From Sulfurovum sp. (GTDB lineage: Bacteria; Campylobacterota; Campylobacteria; Campylobacterales; Sulfurovaceae): a stretch of DNA of 64,000 bases. Shown one piece after another: positions 28,864-37,990 of the stretch. The number at the start of each line of letters is the position of its first letter. Position 1 is the first letter of the stretch. The translations under genes and the position numbers were made by a program. The stretch is taken from contig JALXCZ010000048.1 of assembly GCA_026990595.1 (NCBI GenBank), positions 42,293 to 106,292 on the forward strand, given 5' to 3'. A model generated the notes under the pieces. It was given only the letters and a program-made list of their open reading frames with translations. It searched no databases and had not been told where the DNA came from.

Positions 28864-29412
28864 TCATTTTGGAATGATCCTTGTGAATTTTGTACCTTCA
28901 AATGTTAAATTATACATAAGACCTTTTTCTCCGTAAACAAAAGCATAGATGGGTTTTTCATAACTGATAGAACTGATATCTTTTCCTATACCCCATTTTG
29001 CAACAGTAATAGAGCCATCTACACCTGCTTCCCATCCATTGCTTCTTATAAAGCTTTTTAAAGCTGTCTCTGAAACGAAAGCAATGATGATAGATCTTTT
29101 TTGTAATCCTGCCTGCAATCCTATGGAACCTGATGCTAAACTGTAATAATGAAGTGTTTCACCGTTAACACGCAGTGCACCTTCACCATATTCCCCACCG
29201 ACAACGAACCCGCCTTTATAGACAGAAGGAAAGACAAGGTAGCCTTTGACATTTGAGAGGAATTTTTCACCTCCCTTTACCTCTTTGTCAAATTGTTTGA
29301 TCGCTTCATTAACTTTAGCTTCAATCACAGAAGCAGGCTCGGCTGCTGCATAGCTTCCAAAAAGTAGCATCATTGCTATAATGACTCCTAAAGGGTTAAA
29401 TATTTTTCTCAT
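28864..29412 (-). CDS. SYLF/Ysc84 domain lipid-binding exported protein
   Basis: A 182-residue protein with a signal peptide ending after ASYAAA-like residues (~1-24). The rest is one SYLF domain, with the landmarks AKGYLVFPSVYKGGFVVGG-like, GSIGLQAGLQ, and the GKDISSISYEKPIYAFVYGEKGLMYNL region. SYLF domains bind phosphoinositide-like lipids in eukaryotes; bacterial members are periplasmic or outer-membrane proteins of unclear role. It is monocistronic. Confidence 0.88.
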   Translation of the reverse strand: MRKIFNPLGVIIAMMLLFGSYAAAEPASVIEAKVNEAIKQFDKEVKGGEKFLSNVKGYLVFPSVYKGGFVVGGEYGEGALRVNGETLHYYSLASGSIGLQAGLQKRSIIIAFVSETALKSFIRSNGWEAGVDGSITVAKWGIGKDISSISYEKPIYAFVYGEKGLMYNLTFEGTKFTRIIPK

Positions 29413-29483
29413 AGGCTATTCCTTAAACTAATTTAGTGCATTATATCAAAGAAACGTAAATCAATTGTGTATAAGGAAGAGCC

Positions 29484-29768
29484 ATGCAGCGAATAACCAT
29501 TAAGGCTTATGCAGTCAAACACAAACTCAGTATTTTTAATGTCATGAAGATGGTAAAATCTGGAAAGTTAAAAACAGACAGCATAGAAGAGAACGGTAAG
29601 GAAGTCACCTATATTGTTTTGGATGAGACAATAGAAAAAGAGGTTCAAAAGGGGATCGTACCGATAGAAGAGAAAGAGAGAGCTTCAGAAAAAGAGATGA
29701 TCAAGGTCCTACAGAAAGAAGTGAGACTTTTACGTGAAGAATTGGATGCACTTAAAAAGAGGCTATAA
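29484..29768 (+). CDS. small protein with excisionase-like HTH and C-terminal coiled coil
   Basis: A 94-residue protein preceded by AAGGAAGAGCC. Residues ~1-48 (ITIKAYAVKHKLSIFNVMKM, then SGKLKT) resemble a MerR/excisionase-type winged helix in which a short helix-turn-helix is followed by an ENGKEVTYIVLDE hairpin. Residues ~60-94 are Glu/Lys/Leu heptads, predicted coiled coil for dimerisation. A DNA-binding or scaffold role is inferred only. It is 40 bases ahead of the deacetylase-like gene and may share its transcript. Confidence 0.65.
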   Translation: MQRITIKAYAVKHKLSIFNVMKMVKSGKLKTDSIEENGKEVTYIVLDETIEKEVQKGIVPIEEKERASEKEMIKVLQKEVRLLREELDALKKRL

Positions 29769-29808
29769 TAAAGGGAACCTCTAAAAATTCCTCTATGAAG
29801 GAGCACAG

Positions 29809-30717
29809 ATGAAAGTAGCCTACATCACAGATGATATCTATTTGAAACACGATACAGGTGCGCATCCTGAGTCCAAAGAACGTTTGATCGCTATTAATAG
29901 AGCCATTGAGCCATTACGGCATCAACTCATAGAAAAAGAGCCGGTATGGGTCTCCAAAGAGATACTTCAAAGTGTACACAGTGCTGAGCATATTGAAAAG
30001 ATCATAGAATCAAGTGAATTTGGTCTGCCTATCGATACCGATACACTTTGCAGCAAGGACTCCTATAAAGCAGCAACCAAGGCTGTGGGAGCAGGTATTG
30101 TTGCAATAGACGGCATAAAAGCAGGAGAATTTGAGAGGGCTTTTTGTGCGGTACGTCCTCCCGGACATCATGCCACACCGACACAGGCAATGGGTTTTTG
30201 TCTTTTTAATAACATTGCTATTACTGCCAAATATGCGCAGAGTAAAGGGTATGAAAAGGTGATGATCATCGACTTTGATGTGCATCATGGCAACGGCACA
30301 CAAGAGACTTTTTATGCGGACAACACTGTTTTTTACTTCTCCTCTCATCAGGCTTTTGCCTACCCGGGTACAGGGATGGAGAAGGAGAAGGGAGTAGGTA
30401 AGGGAGCAGGATACACTGCCAATTTTTTAGTCATGCCGGACAGTGGAGACCATGAAGTGCTGGATATTTATGAAAATGATCTGCCTTCTTATGTAGATCA
30501 TTTTAAGCCTGATATTATTCTGGTCTCTGCAGGATACGATCTGCATGAAAGTGATCCTTTGGCACAGTTGAATGTGACGACAGAAGGTGTCAGAAAGCTC
30601 GTACGGCTGATATTGGATCAGGCAGATGTGCCATATGTTTTCTTTTTGGAAGGGGGATATGATGTTGAAGCTTTGGGGCAGAATGTGAAAGTGACGCTGG
30701 AAGAAATGTTAAAGTAG
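29809..30717 (+). CDS. histone deacetylase/acetylpolyamine amidohydrolase family protein
   Basis: A 302-residue Zn hydrolase. Family motifs are complete: RPPGHHA (His pair), FCLFNNIAI, DFDVHHGNGTQ (metal Asp/His), SAGYDLHESDPLA (metal Asp) and the C-terminal FFLEGGYD. The bacterial members deacetylate polyamines, acetoin-related or other small acetylated molecules; the substrate here is unknown. The start is preceded by AAGGAGCAC. Confidence 0.92.
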   Translation: MKVAYITDDIYLKHDTGAHPESKERLIAINRAIEPLRHQLIEKEPVWVSKEILQSVHSAEHIEKIIESSEFGLPIDTDTLCSKDSYKAATKAVGAGIVAIDGIKAGEFERAFCAVRPPGHHATPTQAMGFCLFNNIAITAKYAQSKGYEKVMIIDFDVHHGNGTQETFYADNTVFYFSSHQAFAYPGTGMEKEKGVGKGAGYTANFLVMPDSGDHEVLDIYENDLPSYVDHFKPDIILVSAGYDLHESDPLAQLNVTTEGVRKLVRLILDQADVPYVFFLEGGYDVEALGQNVKVTLEEMLK

Positions 30718-30824
30718 AGTAAATTTATAGATTTTCTTGTATATTATGTACACAGATTGAATATTTCTATGAAGAATAATAAATAATATTTATATTTAAC
30801 CATAAAAAATGATATAATTTTCTT

Positions 30825-32540
30825 ATGGAATACTATAAGATCAAAAATATTGCAGGGTATCTCTCAAAGATATTTCTAAGTAATCCGTTAACACCTATTT
30901 TAGCCATTGCAATTTTGCTTTTGGGATTTATTTCCCTTCAGACGATGCCTCGCGAAGAGGATCCTCAGATAGAAGTGAGTGGTGGTGCTGTAATGGTTGC
31001 ATTGCCCGGTGCCTCACCACAAGAGGTACTCAATGTTGTGGTGAAACCTTTAGAGCGCCGTATTCGTGAGATCAAAGGGGTAGAGCATGTCTACGGTATG
31101 GCAATGAACAATGTCGGTATGGTCAATGTACAGTATTTTATCGGTGAAGACAGGGAGTCATCCAATCTGAAACTTTACGATAAAGTCATGCAGAATATGG
31201 ATCAACTTCCTAAAGGTACCATGCCTCCTCTGGTTAAACCCTTTGATATTGATATTGATATCCCGATATTGACAGCGGCATTTTATAATCTGCCCCATAC
31301 CAAGCCTGATATTGTGAAACTCTATAAGATCATACGGGATCTTCAGCAGGAGATCAATGCACTGGATAATGTTTCCAAAACAACACTCAAAGGGGTCAAA
31401 CGCCCACAATTCAATGTACTTATTGACCTGCATAAACTCTCTGCCTATCATATCTCTCTAGGACAGATAGCACAGGCGATTAAGTCTATTTCTACCAATG
31501 CCCCGATGATTGATACAGAAAACAACAAAGGTAAACTGGTGGTATTTGGTGTTGAGAATGCTATTGATACGATTGATGATCTTAAAGAACTTATTATTGC
31601 ACAATATATGGGCTCTCCCATTTATTTGAAAAATATTGCAACAGTGGCATATAACTATGATATTCAAAATTACCAGGATGCACTGATCTCCTATCAGAAG
31701 GGTATGGACAATGAGCCTGAAGCGATCAAATATAATATGCATCGCCATAAAAAAGGCGAAGCAATGAAAGCGGAGCATGCAGAAAAAGCCGAATTTAGAG
31801 ATATGGCAGGGCAGATCACATTGACTGTCTCCAAACTAAAAGGTACCAACGCTGTACATATTGCCCAAGAGGCGATCAAAAAGATACAGGAGACGAAAAA
31901 GAAACTTAACAATGCAGGTGTCGGGTTCATTATCACCCGTAACTATGGAGAGCGTGCAGATGAAGCGGTCAATGAACTCGTGCACCATCTTGAGATCACT
32001 ATATTTATTATTATGTTGATCCTTATTCCCTTTCTTGGTTGGCGTGAATCGATGGTCGTTACTGTTGCTGTGCCGATGATCCTGGCAGCAACCCTGTTTA
32101 TTGCTCAGCTGACCGATCAGACGATCAACCGTATTACCCTGTTTGCTTTTCTGCTCTCATTAGGGCTCATCGTAGATGATGCCATCATTGTGATTGAAAA
32201 TATACACAGGCGTCTGCATCTGGATATAGACAAAAAAAGTGTTGATGAGATCATTGTGCAGGCAACCGATGAGATCGGTCCTTCAACCAATATTGCCACC
32301 ATTGCCATTATTCTTACCATGGTACCTATGGGATTTGTCGGAGGAATGATGGGACAGTTTATGAAGCCTATTCCTCTGAATGTTCCGGTTGGACTTGCAG
32401 TATCGCTTTTTGTGGCATATGTCTTTGCACCTTATTTGGCAAGAAAGTTCATCAATTTTAAAAAGATAAAAGCAGATGTACTGGCACATCATGAAAAGTG
32501 TGAAAAATCTCATAAAGAATCCAACGAGGAAAAAGTATAA
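30825..32540 (+). CDS. RND efflux permease, N-terminal half protein
   Basis: A 571-residue protein covering TM1, the first periplasmic porter domain and TM2-6 of an RND pump. The proton-relay segment LFAFLLSLGLIVDDAIIVIENIHRR has the Asp pair. PREEDPQIEVSGG after TM1 is typical of the pump family. Residues ~290-325 carry a His/Lys-rich insertion not usual for RND proteins. The reading frame ends with a charged His/Lys/Glu-rich tail; its TAA overlaps the ATG of the second half (TAATG). Split at the internal-duplication boundary. Confidence 0.88.
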   Translation: MEYYKIKNIAGYLSKIFLSNPLTPILAIAILLLGFISLQTMPREEDPQIEVSGGAVMVALPGASPQEVLNVVVKPLERRIREIKGVEHVYGMAMNNVGMVNVQYFIGEDRESSNLKLYDKVMQNMDQLPKGTMPPLVKPFDIDIDIPILTAAFYNLPHTKPDIVKLYKIIRDLQQEINALDNVSKTTLKGVKRPQFNVLIDLHKLSAYHISLGQIAQAIKSISTNAPMIDTENNKGKLVVFGVENAIDTIDDLKELIIAQYMGSPIYLKNIATVAYNYDIQNYQDALISYQKGMDNEPEAIKYNMHRHKKGEAMKAEHAEKAEFRDMAGQITLTVSKLKGTNAVHIAQEAIKKIQETKKKLNNAGVGFIITRNYGERADEAVNELVHHLEITIFIIMLILIPFLGWRESMVVTVAVPMILAATLFIAQLTDQTINRITLFAFLLSLGLIVDDAIIVIENIHRRLHLDIDKKSVDEIIVQATDEIGPSTNIATIAIILTMVPMGFVGGMMGQFMKPIPLNVPVGLAVSLFVAYVFAPYLARKFINFKKIKADVLAHHEKCEKSHKESNEEKV

Positions 32541-34432
32541 TGAAATTTGAGAAATTTCTTTACAGTATTCTTGAAAGCAGACGTAAAAAATGGATTGTCA
32601 TTGGATTGATACTTCTTGCCTTAATGGGCTCGGTAATGATGATTCCGACTAAACTTGTACTGGCAAAAATGCTTCCGGGTAAAAGTGCCAATACATTCTC
32701 TATCTATATTGATACGGCAACCAATGCTTCGGTAAAGGAGACAAAAGAAGTAGCCCAGTGTATCGTGCATACACTGGAAAAAGAGCAGGAAGTGACTGAT
32801 ATGGAAGTATTTTTGGGGCAGGGTGCACCGCTTGACTATGCGGGTCTTGTCAAAGGAAGTGCCTTTAAACGTACGCAGAATCAGGCTGAGATCGTGGTTA
32901 ATCTTACTGATAAACACCATCGTGATGAACCCTCTTTTAAAATGGTGCATCGTATACGTCCGGTCATTCAAAAAGCATGCGGTCAGATACATGCTTCAAC
33001 GAGTATCCGATTTATTGAAATGCCTTCTGGTCCTCCTACGTTGGCAACGGTGGTAGTAGAACTCTATTCTAAAAATAATAAAGTTTTAAGAGATATGGCA
33101 CAGAGAGTTTCAGCTATACTTTCTCATACTGAAGGTCTTGTTGATGTAGATGTGATGCTTGATGATATCTATCCGACCTATATGCTTTCACCCAACAAGG
33201 AGAAGATCATTCGCAGCGGGTTGAGTGTGGATCAGGTGAATAAGATCATCTACCTGGCATTCAAAGGTATGCCTATTGCTGTGAAGAACAGCAAAGACCA
33301 ACAGGATCAGATCCCGATCTTTTTGAGATTACAGGAAAAGTTCCGTGTCATTTCCGGTGAGAATATGGATGCGCTAAAGAAGAGACTCTCATCACTCAAG
33401 CTTATGAATAGAAAAGGGATGATGGTACCACTTATTGAAATTTTAGATATTCATAAGCGTGACTCCAGCCCCTCTATTTTAAGAAAAGATCTGAAGAATA
33501 TGGCAGTGATCACTGCGGAGTGTGATATGGTATCTCAGGTCTATCCACTGCTTGATGCCCGTGACAAGATGCTTGAGGTACTCAAAAACTATTATGATGT
33601 AGAAAAAATACCCGGTATCACAACCTATATGTTTGATTTGAAAGCCAAAGATAAATTAACAGGAGCAGAAGTACTCATACGTTGGGATGGTGAAATGAAA
33701 GTTTCTCTCGATACGTTTCGTGATCTGGGTGGTGCTTTTATTGCTGCTCTGATCCTTATGTTTCTGCTGATGGTAGTCTACTATAAGTCATTTGCACTCA
33801 GCGGTATTGTACTTGCCGGAAGTTTTCTTTCTATTATAGGGGTGATCGTCGGGCATTGGGTGACTGATAAAATATCGCTTGCTTTTGCAGATATTAACTT
33901 TTTCCTTACAGCAACCTCGCTGATAGGATTTATCTCTCTCATGGGAATCAGTGCAAGAGGATCTCTTTTGCTGATAGACTTTTCAAAAGCATTGATGTTG
34001 GAGGGAATGGAGAAGAACCGTGCAATCGCGCTCTCTACGGCAACACGTGCCAAACCGATCTTAATGACTGCTGTGGCGATCATTCTCGGTTCTTTACTGC
34101 TTTCGACAGACCCTATTTTTGGAGGTCTTGGAATCGCACTTATATTTGGAAGTATTGCGGCAACGGTTGTGGCACTCTTTTTTATTCCTGTGCTAATGTC
34201 CAATACCAAAGCGATGGAACTGCATAGAGAAAAAGAGTCCGAATGTCAGGATGAAGAGGAGATACCGGGACGCTTATGTGTACTTACTGATAATATCAAA
34301 GGGATTCTTTTTCCAAGAAAAGAGTGTAGTGATGACGGAAACGAACCTTTGAGAGAGCGTGACATCTTTACAAAATGGCGTGACAGGATCAGAGTATTTA
34401 TTGAGAAGATACAAAAAGTCTTTAAAAAATAG
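32540..34432 (+). CDS. RND efflux permease, C-terminal half protein
   Basis: A 630-residue protein covering TM7, the second periplasmic loop and TM8-12, plus a ~90-residue cytoplasmic tail. GISARGSLLLIDFSKALMLE and the ATRAKPILMTAVAIILGSLL segment match the second half of RND pumps. The tail contains CQDEEE and is Arg/Lys-rich at its end. Together with the previous gene it should form a functional monomer-equivalent. The coupled overlap argues for a genuine two-gene arrangement rather than decay. Confidence 0.88.
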   Translation: MKFEKFLYSILESRRKKWIVIGLILLALMGSVMMIPTKLVLAKMLPGKSANTFSIYIDTATNASVKETKEVAQCIVHTLEKEQEVTDMEVFLGQGAPLDYAGLVKGSAFKRTQNQAEIVVNLTDKHHRDEPSFKMVHRIRPVIQKACGQIHASTSIRFIEMPSGPPTLATVVVELYSKNNKVLRDMAQRVSAILSHTEGLVDVDVMLDDIYPTYMLSPNKEKIIRSGLSVDQVNKIIYLAFKGMPIAVKNSKDQQDQIPIFLRLQEKFRVISGENMDALKKRLSSLKLMNRKGMMVPLIEILDIHKRDSSPSILRKDLKNMAVITAECDMVSQVYPLLDARDKMLEVLKNYYDVEKIPGITTYMFDLKAKDKLTGAEVLIRWDGEMKVSLDTFRDLGGAFIAALILMFLLMVVYYKSFALSGIVLAGSFLSIIGVIVGHWVTDKISLAFADINFFLTATSLIGFISLMGISARGSLLLIDFSKALMLEGMEKNRAIALSTATRAKPILMTAVAIILGSLLLSTDPIFGGLGIALIFGSIAATVVALFFIPVLMSNTKAMELHREKESECQDEEEIPGRLCVLTDNIKGILFPRKECSDDGNEPLRERDIFTKWRDRIRVFIEKIQKVFKK

Positions 34433-34446
34433 ATGAAAAGTATATA

Positions 34447-34480
34447 TTTGGTTCAAGTAAAAAAGATCTCTTAAACCAAA
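34447..34480. terminator. hairpin between convergent RND and adaptor genes
   Basis: Arms TTTGGTTCAAG and CTTAAACCAAA pair over 11 bases with one mismatch, enclosing 12 bases. The position, 15 bases after the RND stop and ahead of the convergent adaptor stop, suits a shared terminator. Confidence 0.5.
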
Positions 34481-34503
34481 AACAGAAATAAAATCTGGGT
34501 AGA

Positions 34504-35325
34504 TTATTTGTAAAGATTGTGTGTGGAAGGTATATACTCAATGGTGATTTTGGTATACATTCCAGGATAGATCTTCTTATGGTCACGCTTAAATGAAATA
34601 CGAATGGTAAAAGTATGTGTCATAGGATTGGCGGAAGGTACAATAGATTTGATGCGTCCTCTTCCTTTATATCTGATAGAGGGTATTTGGAATTTTATAA
34701 AATCTCCCTCATTGATCTTTAATATATCACTCTCTGAAATTTGGGCTTCTATTTCCAAATGATCAAGATCAACCAGGATCATGACAGGAAAACCGGGCAT
34801 AACCATGTCACCTACATGCAGATTTTTCTGTACAATGATCCCGTTGCTGGGTGCTTTCACTTCCAGATAATGTGATATGATACTGACCTCTTTGGCTTTT
34901 TGTGAAGCACTTTTGACGATCGCTTTCATTGCTTTGAGCATGGACTCGGTATGTTCTGCGGTAATGGAAAGATTTTCACTCATATCTTCAAAATTCATTG
35001 CGTTGTTTCTGTTGCGTGAAAGCACTGCTTTGTTACGACGTATCTCGTCAAGTTTACTACGGTAGACATCGGTCAGGATCTCTGCCTGTTCCAGACCCAG
35101 ATTGACCTGTTCTTTGAGAATGTCAAATTCAGCTGACTCCATTTTAAAGAGATCATCTTCTCTTTTGACTTTGTCTCCTATATTTACATAGACTTCTTTG
35201 ACATACCCCATGTAGCGGGCACCGATATATTTTTTATTATCGGATACAACCGTACCTGTGACAGTAAAGCTGTTTGCAACGAGAAAGAGTGTGAGAAGCT
35301 GGGAAAGAAGAATAATTTTAAGCAT
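34504..35325 (-). CDS. HlyD-type periplasmic adaptor protein
   Basis: A 273-residue membrane fusion protein with a signal peptide (~1-18). The lipoyl halves are GYVKEVYVNIGDKVKREDDL and KAPSNGIIVQKNLHVGDMV; a long helical hairpin lies between them, and a beta-barrel domain follows (EAQISESDILKINEGDFIKF). It probably serves the convergently transcribed split RND pump, with which it shares the intergenic region. GGAGGT precedes its ATG. Upstream on the same strand is the FadL-like gene, so the two may be co-transcribed. Confidence 0.87.
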   Translation of the reverse strand: MLKIILLSQLLTLFLVANSFTVTGTVVSDNKKYIGARYMGYVKEVYVNIGDKVKREDDLFKMESAEFDILKEQVNLGLEQAEILTDVYRSKLDEIRRNKAVLSRNRNNAMNFEDMSENLSITAEHTESMLKAMKAIVKSASQKAKEVSIISHYLEVKAPSNGIIVQKNLHVGDMVMPGFPVMILVDLDHLEIEAQISESDILKINEGDFIKFQIPSIRYKGRGRIKSIVPSANPMTHTFTIRISFKRDHKKIYPGMYTKITIEYIPSTHNLYK

Positions 35326-35346
35326 TGATTACCTCCATAATATTAT

Positions 35347-35364
35347 CCTGCCATGTAAGGCAGG
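35347..35364. terminator. hairpin between FadL-like and adaptor genes
   Basis: Stem CCTGCC / GGCAGG with a 6-base loop lies in the 47-base gap between the two minus-strand genes. It may attenuate or terminate transcription of the porin gene, or protect mRNA ends; no strong U-tract follows on the minus strand. Confidence 0.4.
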
Positions 35365-35372
35365 AATAATAA

Positions 35373-36575
35373 TTAAAACTTATAAGTTAGCTGGAATGAA
35401 ACACTGTTTTCTTTATGTTCAGTACTGATGGACGAACTAGGCATACCTAAAGCACTTATATCATATGTTTTGTTTGATGCGGGTGAATAAACGTATGCTA
35501 GATCCAAAGAGAATTTGTCGGTAAATCCATATGTGCCACCTACTGTATAGTGTTGTTCTGATGTTGCAGGAAAGCCTAAAAGATTAAAGAGGTTCAGTCG
35601 AGGATCACGACCTTCCACTACAGCACTTTTGGCATAGTTATACCCGGCTCTAAGTGCCCAGTTGTCCTGTGAAAACTCGTAACCTAGTGAATATACATTT
35701 TGGTCTTCCCAACCGAAATCACCATACCCTTTGGCAGAAGACCATTTGACTTTTTTATAATCAAATGCCAGTGTATGTTGTTTCATAGTATAGGCAATAC
35801 CTACACCTATTTCTGCAGGCTGTTCAAGATGATCACTGAGTGCCAGACCAAAGGGACCTGTAGCTGTTGTGATCTGGTGCTTGTATTCCATGTCGATCTC
35901 AGATTTATAGACAGCACCTACGGTAAGTCCATTTACACCAAGAGATGAAAAGTCATAAGTTGCACCCAGTCTGTATCCAAAACCAAAATCCTGTGCCAAA
36001 CCGGCACCTATTTTTTGAATACCACCCGGAGTTGGCATACCATAATCTATGTCAAGATTACCATACTGAAGAATCGGGGTTACAGCGAGGCTTAATCCAT
36101 TTGCTTTATAGGCAATAGGAATACCAAACTGTAGAAGCTGCAGATTGGTTACCATATTGAAATTTGCACCGGCAGGTGCATTGCTGTAGTCGGTACCCAT
36201 ACCGGCTGTTCCCCAAATACCTACACCGATGAACCAGTTGTCATCCAGTTTATGTGCAATGGAAACTTCGGGAGTAAAACTTGTATCTGCATCACTGCTA
36301 TATGAAGGTGCTCCAGCAAAATTTGTTGAAATATCAGGCATAAATAAAATACCCCCAAATGAAATTTCTGTATCTTCAATACCTGTGATCAAGGCAGGAT
36401 TGACTAAAGTTGATTCGGCACCATGGCTAATAGCAATACCGGTTCCCCCCATACCTCTGGCTTTTGTACCTACAGCAATAAGACTGTCTCCATTTGTTGC
36501 ATGCAGAAGTGTCGAAGTCATAAGTGACAAAGCAATACCTGTTCCGAGTAAATGTAATTTACTTTTTTTCATCAT
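35373..36575 (-). CDS. OmpP1/FadL/TodX family outer membrane transport protein
   Basis: A 400-residue outer-membrane beta-barrel with a signal peptide (~1-26). The N-terminal hatch segment GTKARGMGGTGIAISHGAES is the FadL family signature, and the protein ends in an aromatic strand, QLTYKF, as porins do. FadL-type channels take up hydrophobic compounds such as fatty acids or aromatic hydrocarbons. It is next to an efflux adaptor and split RND pump, so the cluster may handle uptake and expulsion of hydrophobic molecules; that link is inference. Confidence 0.92.
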   Translation of the reverse strand: MMKKSKLHLLGTGIALSLMTSTLLHATNGDSLIAVGTKARGMGGTGIAISHGAESTLVNPALITGIEDTEISFGGILFMPDISTNFAGAPSYSSDADTSFTPEVSIAHKLDDNWFIGVGIWGTAGMGTDYSNAPAGANFNMVTNLQLLQFGIPIAYKANGLSLAVTPILQYGNLDIDYGMPTPGGIQKIGAGLAQDFGFGYRLGATYDFSSLGVNGLTVGAVYKSEIDMEYKHQITTATGPFGLALSDHLEQPAEIGVGIAYTMKQHTLAFDYKKVKWSSAKGYGDFGWEDQNVYSLGYEFSQDNWALRAGYNYAKSAVVEGRDPRLNLFNLLGFPATSEQHYTVGGTYGFTDKFSLDLAYVYSPASNKTYDISALGMPSSSISTEHKENSVSFQLTYKF

Positions 36576-36744
36576 TTTCCTTGAAGTATTTATTTGTGTG
36601 TAAGCAGTATAGTTGAATTATCTTTTAATGTCAAGTAAATCTATAGATATTGTAGAATTATAGAATTGACTTATAATTATTATAGAATGAGACTATTGAA
36701 CAAACAAATCATTTATTATTTTGTTAGAAGAGATATTAGAATAG

Positions 36745-37548
36745 TTAATAAACTCTTTTTTTCTTTTTTTCTTTTTCTTTTAGACGATATCTTTTTGAAA
36801 GCTTAATATTAATGCCATGTGGAATAAAATCAATTTCATGTTTCATTTGCTTTACTACAGCATTTTTTCTAGGATCTATGCCATAAAATCGGTAGAAATC
36901 ATCTAAAAAATCCTTTAGAGCTTCGGGTAATTCTGTAGGAAGTTTTCCATAAAGTTTATATCCTAAGAGGGCAGCATCTTTCTTATACTTTATCTTTGGT
37001 TTAAAGAATGAGAGAAAAGTGTTTTTAAATATAGGATAATAGAAATCAATAGGAATATATGAAGCGCCATTTTTTTCCATGATCATAATACGTTGTGTAG
37101 GAGGTAAGGTAACGTATTTAGGATTTACATGTTCAGGAAGATCTACTAAACTTAGAACAGCTCTTAATTCTTGTTTATATTTCAATGCTTCTTTTTCCAT
37201 TTCCATCAAAACTTTTTTTTGTATATTTGAGGCAGATAATCCTTTACATCCAGCTCTCATACCCATATAAGAGATAAGTCCTGTAGAGCTTTTTTCATAA
37301 TATACACCTACGAAAAAAGAAACAGGTTTTATTGATCTGTCAGGCATGGTTTGTTTTGAAATACTAATAAGAATATGTTCATTTTGTTCTGGATTCTCAA
37401 AGCTATTTTTTGCCATATTTTTCATTTCTTTCCATGTCATATGGTCTTCAGGATCAGGGAAACATGGTACTAATATGTCAAAATATACTTCTTTAAGAAG
37501 TTTATAATTATATGTTTCATGTATATTTTCTATGATAAGTTCTTCCAT
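36745..37548 (-). CDS. protein of unknown function, possibly GNAT-like
   Basis: A 267-residue soluble protein, not firmly recognised. Residues ~15-150 alternate strands and helices in a pattern that could be an acyltransferase fold (VSFFVGVYYEKSSTGLISY, then a helix LSASNIQKKVLMEMEKEALK). PTQRIMIMEKNGASYIPIDF follows, and the tail is very basic (KEKEKKKKRVY). The gene is AT-richer than its neighbours and flanked by gene remnants, suggesting recent acquisition. GGAAATAAATGG-like spacing gives a weak ribosome site. Confidence 0.6.
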   Translation of the reverse strand: MEELIIENIHETYNYKLLKEVYFDILVPCFPDPEDHMTWKEMKNMAKNSFENPEQNEHILISISKQTMPDRSIKPVSFFVGVYYEKSSTGLISYMGMRAGCKGLSASNIQKKVLMEMEKEALKYKQELRAVLSLVDLPEHVNPKYVTLPPTQRIMIMEKNGASYIPIDFYYPIFKNTFLSFFKPKIKYKKDAALLGYKLYGKLPTELPEALKDFLDDFYRFYGIDPRKNAVVKQMKHEIDFIPHGINIKLSKRYRLKEKEKKKKRVY

Positions 37549-37726
37549 TTATTTCCTTTATTATATTTTATATATAAATTATTATAATAATAGTTTATTA
37601 CCAAAATGTTAATTTTAATCGAAAGATACTCTAATATCTCTTTGATTTTACTAATGCTATTAAAAAAGGAATATAAATTTTAAAATACTTTATTGTATTC
37701 CACAATTTACACCAAAAACTAGAAAG

Positions 37727-37990
37727 TTTGATGCACTTTTTGAAACACTTAAAGTTTTTAGAACCTGATAATTTAAGAGAAGAAGGATATCTTCATTATA
37801 GAGTAACGGAATAGATACAAAATTCTTTTGCAGAAGGAAAAATATGCCTATTATTCTTAATGAAGTATTGACAGGTGTTGGATATTTTGAGAGACATTAT
37901 CAAAGAAAAAAGATTGTTGATTTTTTTGAGAAAGAGTGTTTACATAAAGATGGAAGTAGAGATAAGGTAATTCTTATCTCAAATAATATA
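37727..37990 (+). pseudogene. remnants of one or two genes abutting adk
   Basis: The 442-base gap 37549-37990 holds no intact gene. A 27-codon frame (37727-37810) ends at TAG, with DNLREEGYLHYRVTE near its end. It is followed at 37844 by an ATG frame of about 49 residues (MPIILNEVLTGVGYFERHYQ at its start) that then runs into the antisense of adk at 37991. Both read like true protein sequence but are truncated. The origin is not recognised. Confidence 0.45.

Noticed and set aside
32538..32542. RND split as a sequencing error or frameshift
   Set aside because: The junction is a TAATG stop/start overlap at a domain boundary, and each half carries its own charged tail; total length exceeds a normal pump.
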